Source of the DNA: Coix lacryma-jobi var. lacryma-jobi
Taxonomy: Eukaryota; Streptophyta; Magnoliopsida; Poales; Poaceae
DNA: 64,000 nucleotides
Direction of reading: 5' to 3'
Assembly: GCA_009763385.1 (NCBI GenBank)
Contig: CM019823.1
Span: forward strand, 44,702,222 to 44,766,221
Part shown: positions 43,092 through 54,824 of the stretch, one piece after another
Numbering within the stretch: position 1 is the first letter of the stretch
Layout: every line of letters starts with the position of its first letter
The notes under the pieces: model-generated
Seen by the model: the letters and a program-made list of their open reading frames with translations, nothing else
Database searches by the model: none
Told to the model about the DNA's origin: nothing
Translations under genes and position numbers: made by a program

Positions 43092-44440
43092 CTACAAGAA
43101 ATGGTGTTTTACATGACGGTTTTCGATGACGTTCTAAGAAAGCATCGTAGAATCATATTCTTCATTTGTTAGGTGATTTATATATGACGATATGAATGTC
43201 ACAGATTATTTTTGCATATCTTAGCAATTGAGTGGTAGATCTATGACGGATACTTTCGTTTCGTCGCAGCTCAACGTCTAACATGGCGATGACGTGGCTT
43301 TTTTTTTTGCATAGCGCTGATATGGCCTGCCAACATGGGCTTTGTTTTTTTTGCGTGGCCTGTCAACATGAGTCTTGTTTATTTCAACATGACAATGACG
43401 TGACTTGTTTTTTTGCATGGCGCTGATATGGCCTGCCAACATGGGCCTTGTTTTTTTTTTGCCAACATGGGCCTTGTTTTTTTTAAGATCTAGGATGGAG
43501 AAATCACCGAAATGAAAGTTGAAAAGCTCAAAAATTTATGAAACTTTGTAGTTAACAACTTTTAATTTGAAATCATGTTGTCATGCAAAACTGCATTTAA
43601 ATTTAAAAATTTTGAAATTCAAAATTTCAAAATACCTCAGATGAAAAATAGCCAAAATGAAAGTCATAAATCTCAAAAAGTTATGAAACTTTCTAGTTGA
43701 TAAATTTTAATTTGAAACCATCTTGTTAATGAAAACTACATTTGAAATTTCTCAAATTTGAAATTCAAATTTTGTAAACGACCTCGGATGGAGAAACTTT
43801 CTAAACAAAAAGTGTAGATCTCGAAAAGTTACGATACTTTGTAGTTGACAACTTATTGATTTGAATTCGTTTAGAGCATCAAACAAGCAATTTACATATG
43901 GTTTAGCATAATATGAGGAAAATTGAAATGGAATATAGACACAAATGATAAAGGGGTGGAGTGGTGGTGGAGGTTACACGCGCATGCGCGGGAGGTCACT
44001 GGTTCGAATCTTGGTTAATACAAAGTGCAAAAAATCATAAAAAATACAAAAAAATGCTATTGAAGTAGATGGGTGGTGTAGCTAGCTAGTGGGGCTCCTC
44101 CTCTAATTTAAAAAACATTTCCTCTATTTTTTTGGATTTTTTGCTTTCAAACTTTGTCGATTATTCTATGACGAAATGAAATGACAATCAGTGACGGCTC
44201 CAGTTGGTCCAGCAAATGTATGACGTGAGATACATGACAGATTTTCCGATCGTCATGATAAACTTTGTCGATTATTCTGTGACGAAATGAAATGACAATC
44301 AGTGACTGCTCCAGTTGGTCCAGCAAATGTATGACGTGAGATATATGGCAGATTTTCCGATCGTCATGATAAGTTAATTGTGACGTGTTTTCGACTGTTT
44401 ATGACTAAAATGATCGTCATGTAAAGTAATATTCCTTGTC
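43092..44440. mobile_element. Non-autonomous CACTA-like element (degenerate ends)
   Basis: Left end CTACAAGAAATGGTGTTTTA continues TTTACATGACGG; right end reads in reverse ACAAGGAATATTACTTTAC and then ATGACGATC, so both ends share an ACAAGRAAT...TTTACATGACG subterminal pattern similar to CACTA ends. Short TGACG units (in both orientations) recur inside. No coding capacity is seen. The terminal CACTA itself is not intact, so the superfamily call is tentative. Confidence 0.5.
44150..44371. repeat. 111-bp tandem duplication
   Basis: AACTTTGTCGATTATTCT starts at 44150 and again at 44261; the two 111-bp units differ at a few positions. It lies near the right end of the CACTA-like element. Confidence 0.9.
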
Positions 44441-44802
44441 AAAGAGGTGGAGAAAGACAAAGAGGTGCAACATTTGGAAATTGGAATCGGGCGGCGTGGC
44501 CTTCCACGCGTGGTGACATCGTATAGGGCCTGCATGTCAGCCACACTAACATGTCTAGGACACGACTGTAAAATGGGGCACCTTGATATATGTACATGTG
44601 TTGCATGCAACAATGGTAAATCAAGGGCCAAGATTTGCAGGCACACATGTCTTCCACGCGTCAGCCACAGAGAAGAAACACAAATTTACGGCGCACGGGG
44701 CAAGGGACGAATCCATGTCCAAGTCAGCAACCGACGTGATGGATCCGGATCCCACGGTCGTTGGCCACAAGGAGCAGCAGGGCCTGCTGTCATGGACACA
44801 GA

Positions 44803-45129
44803 GGGTCCGTTTGGTACAGGTCACAACAGCTTAATAAGTTGTTGTGTGTTGTTTTTTTACTAAACACCTTTTTCCAAAACAGCTTCACTCATGAAGCTAT
44901 TTTATTCCCTCTCTTACAAAACCATAAGCTAAGATGAAACTGAAAAAAATAGTTTTTCACAGCTTACACCCTCATTTCTCTCTCTCAATAATTAATGAAG
45001 TTGTTGGTAAAGCTGTTTTGCCAAACACTTTTCCTAAAAATAGCTCAGCTTCATCTGAGAAGTTGTTCATGAAGCTATTTTCTAAAAAAACAACTTCACT
45101 AGTGAAGCTGAGCTATAACAAACAGGTCC
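44803..45129. mobile_element. MITE-like element with GGTCCGTTTGG end
   Basis: Left GGGTCCGTTTGGTACAG and right TAACAAACAGGTCCT are imperfect inverted repeats. Internal CTTCACTCATGAAGCTATTTT (plus strand, 44883) and TTCATGAAGCTATTTTCTAA (45067) are related subrepeats. Superfamily not resolved. Confidence 0.55.
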
Positions 45130-46358
45130 TGAGAAAACACATTATCGCCGCACAACATGTTTTAAAGACTGAATCGCTATCATAAACGATAACTAATATG
45201 AGTATAGAGGGAGTACACATTATCTTCTTCTGTTGATTTTCTTGAACTAAAAATCTCCTCTTGATTCGGCCTATTAAGTTATAATTTCTTATTTTTCTAT
45301 AGGAGGATGTCATCATCCAAACTTGGAGTGTCTAAATTTAGTGACAACTGACAAACTATTAGCCCACCCGCTCTAACCAGATGTTAACAAATCTTAATAA
45401 AAAACTATTTGCAGTGAGCTCCATTGACGTGCATGTAATGTAACCAGAGTGGAGTTAATACCTACATGAAAAAACATGCTATTTATTGAAATAGTCTGTA
45501 CAGACAGGGTGTAAAATCTGATCAAACTAGAACACATCACTCTCCCACGCACCCCCAATATATTCACATGCATATTGGACTCTAATTTTAAGAAGAGTTG
45601 GAATAATGTCACACTTTCTCATAGGCTTACAAGTTAGAGTACCGTGTGCTTATACAAGTTGGAAAAACACATATCTTCATTGTTAAATTCTAAGATAAAT
45701 TAGAGTGACACAATTGTTAAACAAACCGTTAAATCATAATTGTGTAGATAACTACACAATAAGTTATGTATCACATTGCAATGCACATGTATCTAGAGAA
45801 ATAATAAATAAAGAAAATTACTAAAAAAACATATCAAGGTTTTTCTATCCGTAGCAATGTACGGTCATATTTCCTAGTAGTTAATATATGTCTTAAATGC
45901 TATTTTGTGACTTTATTCCTCCTAATTCAGCCCAAACCTCAACTATACTGGAGGCCCAGTTACTCAGTTAGGACTCAGGAGCAGCCCATTTATTGCCTCT
46001 ACGACAGCCCAAATCTCAACTATACTTAAGTGTTCGCCCCTTCAGCTTACCATCGCAACCTCGCAGCTTGTTCCTTCGCTCTTGTTCTCGCCACCGACCG
46101 TCGCTACTGCCTAAATGAGGTAACGCCGACCTGCTTATCATCATCGAGTCTGCTTGGAACTCTTGCTAGGCTCATATATTTTTGATTCGACTCCTCAACT
46201 TCGCGCTCCGCGAGTCTGGGTCCGGCGTCTCGGCGCTCCGCCTCGCCCAAGCCCGGAGATGGGAGAGACGTCGTGCGTCCGTGCAGCCGACCCTGTGCTC
46301 CTGTCGTTTGTTCCGCCACTACTTGCCGCATAGCACAATCTGGTAACTGGTAAGGTGT
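45130..46358. other. Intergenic DNA left of gypsy element G2
   Basis: No supported gene. CAGCCCAAAYCTCAACTATA occurs twice (about 45928 and 46005). The pyrimidine-rich stretch at 46030-46130 resembles a plant 5' leader ending in ATGAG/GTAACG, so a gene start disrupted by G2 is possible but not provable. Confidence 0.4.
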
Positions 46359-47182
46359 TGTTGACACTCAAAAGTGTCATAGATAAATAATAAGATTAGA
46401 AGAGGTATTCGGCTCATAATATTTTGAAGTCGAATTTATCTTTAAACACTTCATAGTTGAAAGATCGGATGTTCTAAGTAAGATGGACCTGATCATTTGA
46501 GGTCTTCCGACCAGTTGTGCTATTTCCGACCAGGTGACGCTCGTCGGAGGCCTTACAATGTTGATGAATGCTAATCCAAGCGTTGATTCAAAGATCCTTC
46601 TTTTGTAAGGATGATCTGTTAATCGGTACGAACAATTTGGGCTATTCTCTACAAGGCCCATTGGACCGGTTTAATCGATCTGAGTCGGCAAGACCAGGTT
46701 TACTTTGTCTAGTCCGGATTGAACTCTTGGATTCTATATTCTGATAGAGTCTGGATGGAAATTTGGAGATTGTATCTGAAGATGTTTTCTATTGGGATAA
46801 GACCAACCCCCTCTATATATATGAGCGGATCATGGCCGATTAAGGCATCCAACCTTAATCGATCAAAATCAATCTACTATCTCTTTTACCCTTTTCCCCT
46901 CTACTTTGCTGTTCGGCGCGTCTCCCGGCGAGACTCGTCGACGTCCTAGGCGGCCTTGCTGGTCCTAGAACAACCTCTACGTGCTTCTCCCCGACGGGTC
47001 TTCTCGGGAGGAGTTATAGAGTTGCCAACACAGGGATCTAAAACCCTAAATCGGACTAAACCGGTCTTGAGATCGGTTTTCATTGGTTTAGCCAGGGTCC
47101 CTGTTGTCCCAGGTTGATCTGTAACCTCTCCGGGCGTTCTAGCCCTGCTGGTGTGTGATTCGGATCACTTCCGACGTCAACA
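46359..47182 (+). repeat. 5' LTR of G2
   Basis: 824 bp with inverted ends TGTTGAC...GTCAACA. TATATATAT at 46814-46822 is the likely TATA box. GTAAG or GGTGT before it could be part of the TSD, but the partner is lost with the 3' end. Confidence 0.75.
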
Positions 47183-47233
47183 CACTTTTTGGCAACTCCG
47201 CTGGAGAAGATTGATATTTCATCTACTACCAAG

Positions 47234-49341
47234 ATGGGCGGCAAAGACGGTGCTACAGATAAAGATAACATCGTCTGTCTTGCGGGCATTGACGAGCTTC
47301 CCGACGAGTTAAAGCAACAAGCACAGGCCAAGCTCGACGCCGTCTTGAAGGCTTTCCTGGAAAGTGGTTCGAAGGATCGGCGTGGCAAGGTCACCCAAGA
47401 CAAAGAGTCGGACTTCAGCGAGATAATTCCTACTGTGTCAACCACAACCGTTGAAGACACTACTCATAAGGTAAACACTAAGGTATATGAAGATCTTTAC
47501 CCTACTCATGCCAATTATTCAGCAATGCTAGTTGATACTTCAAAGACTCTTACCAATACTATTCAGCATTCGTTTGAATTGCTTAGCGACCACATGGATA
47601 AGTTAGAAAGTAAAATTGTCGAACCCGAGCTTCCGGTCGGACAACCACAGTTCGGCATGCCTTTTAATTTCTTCAAAGGCCAGACTTCGCATACCAATCT
47701 TGGGCAACCGCAATCAGGGTCTGTTGAGACCAGACGCGGTGAAGTCGGTACATCAACGAATACTAATAATGCCCATCATAACTCTGGTCAGACCACACAG
47801 ACCGACCAGTGGGTAGCAGTCAACAGAACTTCGGGAGGACAGGGGACAGTATTGCCCAATCCACCGAAGTCTCCAAGTCATAATCCTATGCATGGCGGCG
47901 TTCCTAACCTTGCCGAGACCGATTTTGGACGAGCTATAAATCGGTTTAAGGAAGAAATAAGTCTCTCGAGACCAGCTTGGGGGTCCAATTTAAACCTAGT
48001 AGGACCACTTATTCTAAGTCGTATCCTTCATGTTTTGATTTTATGAAAGCACCTGCTGGTTGGAGGGTACCGAATTTTTATAAGTTTAGTGGTGACGGTA
48101 GTAAAACAACTATGGAGCATGTCAGCATGTTCTTTGCACAAATGAGCGAAGCTAGTACTTTAGATTATATAAATGTATGACATTTTCCTTTATCTCTTAC
48201 CGGTACAGCTTTTGCTTGGTTTACATCGCTACCGGAATGTGACATTGGTTCTTGGGCCGAATTAAAAGAAAAGTTTCATAATCACTTTTTTGACGGGGTC
48301 CAAGAAACTAGGTTATCGCATCTCACGTCAGTTCGACAAGGATGCAGTGAGCCTGTAGTCGATTTCTTTAAGCGCTTTAAAGAAATTAAGAACCGATATT
48401 TTCATTTGATGATCTCCAATAGAGACCTGACGGATCTATGTCTTGCCGCTTTACGTCGAGAGATTAAAGATAAGCTTGAACATTATGATTTCTTTAATGT
48501 AAATCAACTTTTGCAGAAGGTCGTTTCAAGTGAATCGCGCCTTAAAGAACCTTACGATCCCCATAAGACTCATCGACCGGGTGTACATATTGTTGAAATG
48601 AACTCTGATAGTTCGGATGATGAGTCTAAAGATTGCTACGCTACTGAGTTTTTATGGCCAGCACAGAATAAATAAGTTACCTATCCTTCCCTCAAACCAT
48701 TCAAAAGAATCGGGGTGAGGAAGTGAAGTTTACTTTTGATTTCTCCAAATGTGACCGAATATTTGATGAATTGCTTAAATTTGGTTATCTTAAAATTAAT
48801 TATACTTTGCCATCACCCGACGAATTGAAAAGAAGGGCTTATTGCAAATATCATAATTCTTTTTTTCATGCCATTAATGACTGTAATGTTTTTCATCGAC
48901 ATATCCAATCGGCCCTTAATGAAGGACAATTGGGTCTCACTGAGATGCAGGTCAACACTGCTCCTTTTCCAGTTCATATGGTGGAAGCAGGCAATCTTGT
49001 TGTTTTGATTCGTCCAGAGCAGGCCAATACGACTAGAGGCAAGAAAGTCGTCATCAGCGAGCCACGGGTCGCACCGAACGTCAAGAATGATTCGGGGCGC
49101 AAGGTGGTGCTTGAAAAGGGTGATGATGGCAAGAGCAAGCTCACAATTACTGCATGGTCAGCACGACACCTGCATAAACAAAGGTATTTTGAAACCAGGG
49201 TAGCACAACAAAGACCGACCAGGTCAGGATCTTAGGCCGACCAGTCTGGTTCATCCTCAAAACAACCAATTTAGTCTGATCAAAAGGCCGACCAGGTCAG
49301 GTTGGCTTCTTCTGGTCCAAGTAGGACCGATAAACCGACTA
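47234..49341 (+). pseudogene. gag: G2 gag
   Basis: ATG at 47234 (MGGKDGATDKDNIVCLAGID), corresponding in position to the G1 gag start. The frame breaks after about 48000 and resumes as APAGWRVPNFYKFSGDG (48045), then a TGA at 48178 precedes HFPLSLTGTAFAWFTSLP, the same core as in G1. LAALRREIKDKLEHYDFF and an acidic NSDSSDDES follow. After another break (48676-48722) comes FDFSKCDRIFDELLKFGYLK and the CKYHNSFFHAINDCN metal-binding-like motif, to a stop near 49234. The frame fragments then reach the insertion of a solo LTR at 49347. Confidence 0.82.
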
Positions 49342-49346
49342 CTGCA

Positions 49347-51394
49347 TGTTGATGGTCCTTAAACACCTGTTTTACCATCAACATTTTACCCTAAAATTCA
49401 CCAAAAAGGCATGAAATATAGTCAAATAGGTTTCAAACTAACCGAATTCCATATGTCCATAGATTTTTATTTGAATGCAGGAATTTGGACCAAATTTGGA
49501 GAATGGACCCACCAGGAGACAAGCCCACTCACCAGGACCCATTTGGGCCCAAGTGAGGTGGCGCCCGCCAACCAGAGGTGGCGCCCGCCACCCAAATGTG
49601 GCGCCCGCCACATGGAGAGGCCCAACTCTCCCCTTTGCCACGTCACTGATCCGTGTGACCATCCCAAGGCCAAATCCTGGCCCTTGGTCACTAGGTTAGT
49701 GGCATCGGATGACTCAGGATGGAATGGCGTGGATCAAGGCTGAATGGCGGTTACTCAGACATGCAACCGACCTAACCACCGCCTCTCTGGAGCTCCTGGA
49801 TGCCGTTGAAGCAGAGGCAGTGCATCCAACGGTGATGGGGGTGGCAGCCGCCACCTAGGGCTGGCGCCCGCCACTAAGGTTAGCCCTAGGTCGGCTGGAT
49901 GCCCCCTATAAGTACCCCCTTCACTCCACAAGGCTATAAATACCCCCCTGGTGGCACCACTTCATTTGTACCATCACATCCCAGAGTACCATCCCAGAGA
50001 AAGCAACACACAAGCAAGAGAAGCAGAGAGTTGGGTTAGAAGCTCAGAGAGCTTAGGCAAGTAGGTTAGCTAGTAGAGAGAGTATAGCTCTAGTGCCCTC
50101 GCTACAGCGCAGCTCTTAGTTTAGCACACCTCAGCCTAAGTCCTTGGTAAAAGGAGCGTAGAGCTTGCTAAGAGAGAAGTGGGTGCGAGCGACTGGCATC
50201 GGAGGTCGGTTGATTTTCTGGCGTCTCTGGTCTGGTTTGCTCTCTTGTATCTCAGGTACATTTATCTTTATCTCAGTATTACTTTAAGCATTACTTTCAG
50301 TATTACTTTCAGTACTACTTTATCAAGTACCTTGAGTGTGACCTAGCTATCCTACAGTTCAATTCACTTAGCCATAGTAGTTAATCTCTAGTGTGCTTAG
50401 TGATTGATCTTTGTCAATAGGTTGCTTAGTTAGTCTAGTGTTTATCTTATTTAAGTCAAGTATTTGCTCTGACGTCCGCAAGGGTGTCTCTATTCAAAGC
50501 TAGGGTAGAGATAGTTAGAATATAATTAAGCGTGGTGCTTAGTTATAGACTTACCTTCAGATACGGCTGGACCCCCGGATAGCTGTGGTAGCAAGCAGGT
50601 GGTGACAGCCCTGTGCGCCTTGAATTCCACCACGTAGTTGGCCCAGTTTAACAGTAAGGCTCGTTGTGCTAGCGTTTAACCTAAGTAAGTGGTAAAGGCT
50701 AGTACGCCTCGATACTTGACAAGATAGGAATAAAACTATACTCAACTTAGTTGCTTTATTGACTTTTGCCTGCCTTGCTTCGTAACTGCCTTGCTTCGTA
50801 ACCATCTTGCTTCGTAGTTATCTTGCTTTGTAGTTATCTAGGAGTAGTTAGTTATCTTAGTTACCTTTAGTTATCCTATTCCCTTTACCTACCTATCCAT
50901 CCACCTTACCTTAGCCATCCACTTCATCCTATACCCTTATCCATCTTCTACCCATTTCATAGCCTTCACTCCTCTTCCCTTCTCTTCTTTTCCCTTTTTC
51001 TTCGACTCTCATCCCCTCCTTGACTCGACTCATACACCACTCTAGCCTTCCCTTGGGATCAAATAAATCGACACCTGGTACTCCCAGGGAAGTGCTACTA
51101 CGATAGTTCTGTGCGCTTGCAGAATCTCCTCTTGGTAGATTGCAACCTCTCTAGTTAGCTCCTACTAGTGTCGGGATTGACAACCCCGCTTGGCATTAGT
51201 AGATAGCTGCTTTAGCTCCACTCCTTTAGGTATAGTGACCGGTCTTGCTTCAAGCATTTCTGACGCCGTTGCCGGGGATAGACTCCATAGTCTACTCCTA
51301 GTAACGACATTAGCAAGTGCCAACAAGCATTTCTGAGCCGTTACCGGGGATAGTTGTCTAGCTCTATCTTTAGTGAAGCTAAGAACTACCAACA
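49347..51394. mobile_element. Solo LTR 4 (same family as solo LTR 3)
   Basis: Begins TGTTGATGGTCC, ends CTACCAACA, flanked by CTGCA (49342-49346) and CCGCA (51395-51399), a TSD with one transition. 2048 bp. It has three GTGGCGCCCGCC(A)AC palindromes at 49558-49612, two TATA-like boxes (TATAAGTA near 49908, TATAAATA near 49936) and ends with modules X (51253-51325) and Y (51326-51394). It interrupts G2 gag. Confidence 0.85.
51253..51394 (+). repeat. Two PBS-like terminal modules (order X-Y) of solo LTR 4
   Basis: Module X 73 bp with TGACGCCGTTGCCGGGGA (51261-51278), module Y 69 bp with TGAGCCGTTACCGGGGA (51334-51350). Both have exactly the lengths found at 18679-18820, but the order is reversed. 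The LTR body before X ends in CTTGCTTCA, itself a possible LTR end. Confidence 0.8.
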
Positions 51395-51399
51395 CCGCA

Positions 51400-52043
51400 G
51401 TCGGTTTAGCTGGTTCTAGCAGTTCTACCCTTTCCGGAGTGCATATCTTACGCGCATTTGTCCCATAGAAGCCTGAAGTTGGCACTTGGAAGACTAATGC
51501 GAAGAAGAGCAAGGAAAAGGTTGTCAGAGAGTCATGCACTTTTGATAAGCTCATGGCTAAATACAAACAACAAAAGGCCGATTCTCATAATCGGCCATTA
51601 AAAAAAGAGTCTACTCCTCCGAAGCGCGAGGATGAGAGGTCTAAACAGCTGGTAGTGGCTCAACCAGCACCTCTAGCACCGAGGACCATTCCTCATAGAC
51701 CCCGGTGGGCTCCTCCTATTTCACCACCTCCGCAATGGGGTCATCAAGGAGTTTGGGTACCTTACCCTATGCCAGCACCTATGTATTATCAGCCAGGGTG
51801 GGGAATGCCTGTCAATCAGTCTGTGAGGATCTTAGTGTTCGATCGATTGGGTGATCGACCGAACTCTAGTAATGTAGGTCGGAATCGGCCGATCATGTCA
51901 AGGACTTTGACCACACAAGAAACAAGAAAGGTGCAAGTACGACAGATCTATGTGCCTAAAAGAGTGCAAAGTACTCCTAGTGGACCTGATCTTGTGCCTA
52001 CGATTATGATAGGTTCTATGGAGGTCCCTATTGCCAATGAAGC
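51400..52043 (+). pseudogene. gag: G2 gag, part after solo LTR 4
   Basis: After a stop near 51470 the frame is open from 51475: SCTFDKLMAKYKQQKADSHN, a Pro-rich RPRWAPPISPPPQWGHQGVW stretch, and VRQIYVPKRVQSTPSGPDLV, to VPIANEA at 52043. The solo LTR 5 interrupts here. Joining 52043 to 54041 restores one frame (NEA-EPMIIEETT). Confidence 0.8.
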
Positions 52044-52478
52044 TGCGGATACATGGGTGTATGCCGGGTCTCTGAGTGATGAGTGATTGTCAACTGGGAT
52101 GATGCGCATGTTCTTTGGCTTGTGTTGTGCAGGTGTCGAGCACGGATACAGTGATCGACGGCGAGGTAAAGGTCAAGTTGAGACGTGTCGTGCTGACGGA
52201 CTGGGTGCGGTGAAGGATGGGCGTGCCGTGCGGCGGACGTGCCATGCCGAGGTACCGAGCGGTGAAGGGCGGACGTGAGGCTTGGACTGAGGGACCAGAG
52301 GCCTGAGGATCAGTTGTGGTGGCTGGCAGCCTGTGACGACGACAAGTGAAGAAGTGCGGTCATGTGTTGCCTGAGTCGTGGACTCAGGGACACGTGTCGG
52401 TGGACGGGGTGCACGGGCTGTGCATCCCCTCTACGACGTCGGTTTGGTGGTAGATCTAGGGGAAAACCATCGGATGGA

Positions 52479-52711
52479 CGGTTTCCGAGTTTGGCCATAA
52501 AACTCGGGCTGAGGGTTTCCGAGTTTGGCCACAAAACTCGGGCTGAGGACGGTTTCCAGGTTTGGGCCTCAAAACCTGGGCTCTGAGGGTTTGCTGAGTT
52601 TGGCCTCAAAACTCAGATGCTGGTGGGCTGGTTTCCCGGTTTGGGCCTCAAAACCGGGGGTTGGCTGGAAAAGGCTGGTTTCCCGGTTTGGGCCACAAAA
52701 CCGGGGGTGCA
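52479..52711 (+). repeat. Palindromic unit array in solo LTR 5 (upstream)
   Basis: Six units of the form GGTTTCC(C/G)RGTTTGG(C/G), then CYHCAAAACYYGGG, at about 52479, 52515, 52552, 52587, 52631 and 52678. Each is an imperfect inverted repeat: the arm (CCGGTTTGGG) folds on CAAAACCGGG. Confidence 0.75.
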
Positions 52712-53478
52712 GAGCGAGGGCAGCACGTGGCGGCGATCCGGAGGTTGCGTCGAGGCAACGCTTCGAATTGAGCGGGCGTGGCCGTCGGATACACCTACCA
52801 CCGAGTTGGTCCAGAATAACCCTAGGGTTTAGCTGGTTCACTCTGTAATTAGAATAGAGAGGGGTAGAGTAGGAAATAGACTTAGGCTAGTAGTAGGATA
52901 AGTAGTCGGGAGACACCCTCCTCCCATTCATCTCAGTCATTTGCTCTTTCGCACTTAGGGTTTCCTGCTCTCCCATCCCCTGCTGTAGCTAGCTGAGATC
53001 CGCAGAGAGACTTGCCTATGTGTACTGTTGATTGTGAGGAAGTGAGACCGTAATCTCACTGTTGTAGCGTGTGGTTGCCACACGGTTGCAATTCGTGGTT
53101 GTGATTCGCGTTTTGTTCGTGTTCTTCGCGGAATCCTTTTTCCCCACGAATTTCCCGTCACTCGATCTCTTTGCTCGGTTCATCTTTTGCAAATCCGTTT
53201 GAACCAAGTTATTCTAGATCGTGAGGCACTTCTTTCCACCGAAGGAATTCTCCTCTAACTTCACGGTCTAGGAGATCGGTCGATTTTCGTTTCGGGTCAA
53301 GTTTTTCTCCCTTCCCTCGAAATTCTTCGATTCATCGATTTGGGGATAGGTTCGAGCCATGATCTCTTAGGGATAGCTCACTATACTCCTTTTGACTCCT
53401 CTCACCAAGTTTGATCCCTAGGGGATTTGTTTTGGGTGAGATCGAGTTGAATCGGTGACGATACAGCGCTGTTTCGGG

Positions 53479-53761
53479 TGACCGGACGCTTGGTCGAGAT
53501 GACCGGACGCACGGGCAGAGAGTCCGGTCGTTGAATGTTCACTGTGTTCGTCTCGTAACTTGACCGGACGCACCGTTTTGCTCTCTGACCGGACGCATAG
53601 GTCCTACTGTTCACTCGGCTTGACTTTTGTGACCGGACGCACTGTTGCTGACCGGACGCTCCTTGCTCGTGAGTCCGGTCAGGAACAGTATGGTTCCAGA
53701 ACCGTTTCCTTGTGACCGAACGCGTCCGGTGGTGACTGACCGGACGCAGTCAGAGTCCGGT
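53479..53761 (+). repeat. GACCGGACGC / AGTCCGGTC array in solo LTR 5 (downstream)
   Basis: TGACCGGACGC occurs at about 53480, 53500, 53560, 53586, 53629, 53648 and 53739, plus TGACCGAACGC at 53712, and the reverse AGTCCGGTC at 53520, 53672 and 53753. Both orientations alternate within 280 bp near the right part of the LTR. Confidence 0.8.
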
Positions 53762-54040
53762 CCAAGCTGTTTCGCGCAGTTTTGTTCGTCGTTCGTTCGT
53801 GCGATCTCGGATTTGGTTTCCGTCTTTTGCGTTGGCTTTCTAAAGTTGTGTAGTGTCCCGCTGTGCTTCTTGGAAGCATCCACCCTACATCTAGGGTCGT
53901 GGACATTAGCAAGCTCTAGGGTTTGCTTTTTGGGGTGATTCTCGGGACAATGGCTACTAGTTTCCGAAAGGAAATTTTGAAGCTCTCATTCACCCCCCCC
54001 CTCTGGTCGCTTTCTGGTTGCTTCTCGGTCCTTCAGAAGC

Positions 54041-54824
54041 CGAGCCGATGATAATTGAGGAAACCACTCCAGCAAAGGCTCAAGAGACCCAAGATGCTTC
54101 AGCTGGTTTAAAGAAAGAGAAGCCTGTCGAGCGCGATCCCAGATACATTCAGCCCAGGTGGTGTCCCCCTGGTTTGAGTAAGACTCAGCGGAGAAAGTTG
54201 CAGAGAGCTCGCTGCAACAAGCAAAGGCGGGAGCAGCTTGAGAAAATGAGCGAAGACATATTTAATTCAACACACCCTATCTTCCCTCAAGGTAAGCGAG
54301 GAGGTGAGGAGTCAGCTTTTATTAATAAGAAACCGACTTTGGCAATTGTTGAAGCAGACAGGTCGGATCCTAAGCCGACCAGTCTGGATGCCGAATCTAC
54401 TGAGGTAGCTTCGGGCCTAATCAGGTCGGATCTCAATCCAACCACCTCAGATCTGGCGCCGACTAGTTTAGGACTCGAGCAGGTTAAGTCGGCTACTACT
54501 AAGTCAAGAATTGAGCCGGCCCAACCAGATTCTGAGACCAAATCGGTTCCTGATGTTCTGATGAGACCCGGTACATGTCCTAGTGATCCTCTTTCTCCGC
54601 TGGCGTTGCCACGACCAGTGAAGGATTACCTGAAGAACAAGATGAGGAAATGGTGGATTACGAACCTTCCTCAGAGAGGGCAGAGGTCAATGTGGTTTAC
54701 CTATCGGCTGATTACTATGTGGTCGGAGATGATTCGACAGCGGCGGAGTTCAACTTTGCTACACAGACCGCTGTATTTCAGAAGACAGAGGATTCTGTCA
54801 ATCATCTCAAGTCGTTACATGTGA
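54041..54824 (+). pseudogene. G2 gag-pol linker
   Basis: Continues the gag frame after solo LTR 5: EPMIIEETTPAKAQETQDAS, then RYIQPRWCPPGLSKTQRRKL, a basic segment seen between gag and protease in Tat-type elements. The protease is in another frame beginning at 54650, so one base was lost or gained around 54640. Confidence 0.75.

Larger units (their letters stand above)
52044..54035 (+). mobile_element. Solo LTR 5 (copia-type) in G2
   Basis: 1992 bp starting TGCGGATACATGGG and ending GGTCCTTCA, with TSD GAAGC at 52039-52043 and 54036-54040. Removing it and one TSD copy restores the G2 reading frame, which confirms the ends. CATTCACCCCCCCCTCTGGTCGC near the right end is typical of the U5 end of grass copia LTRs, giving plus orientation. 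It holds two motif arrays (52479-52711 and 53479-53761). Confidence 0.88.

Noticed and set aside
47080..47460. 126-codon minus-strand ORF over the start of G2 gag
   Set aside because: Shadow of the gag frame on the opposite strand; no independent support.
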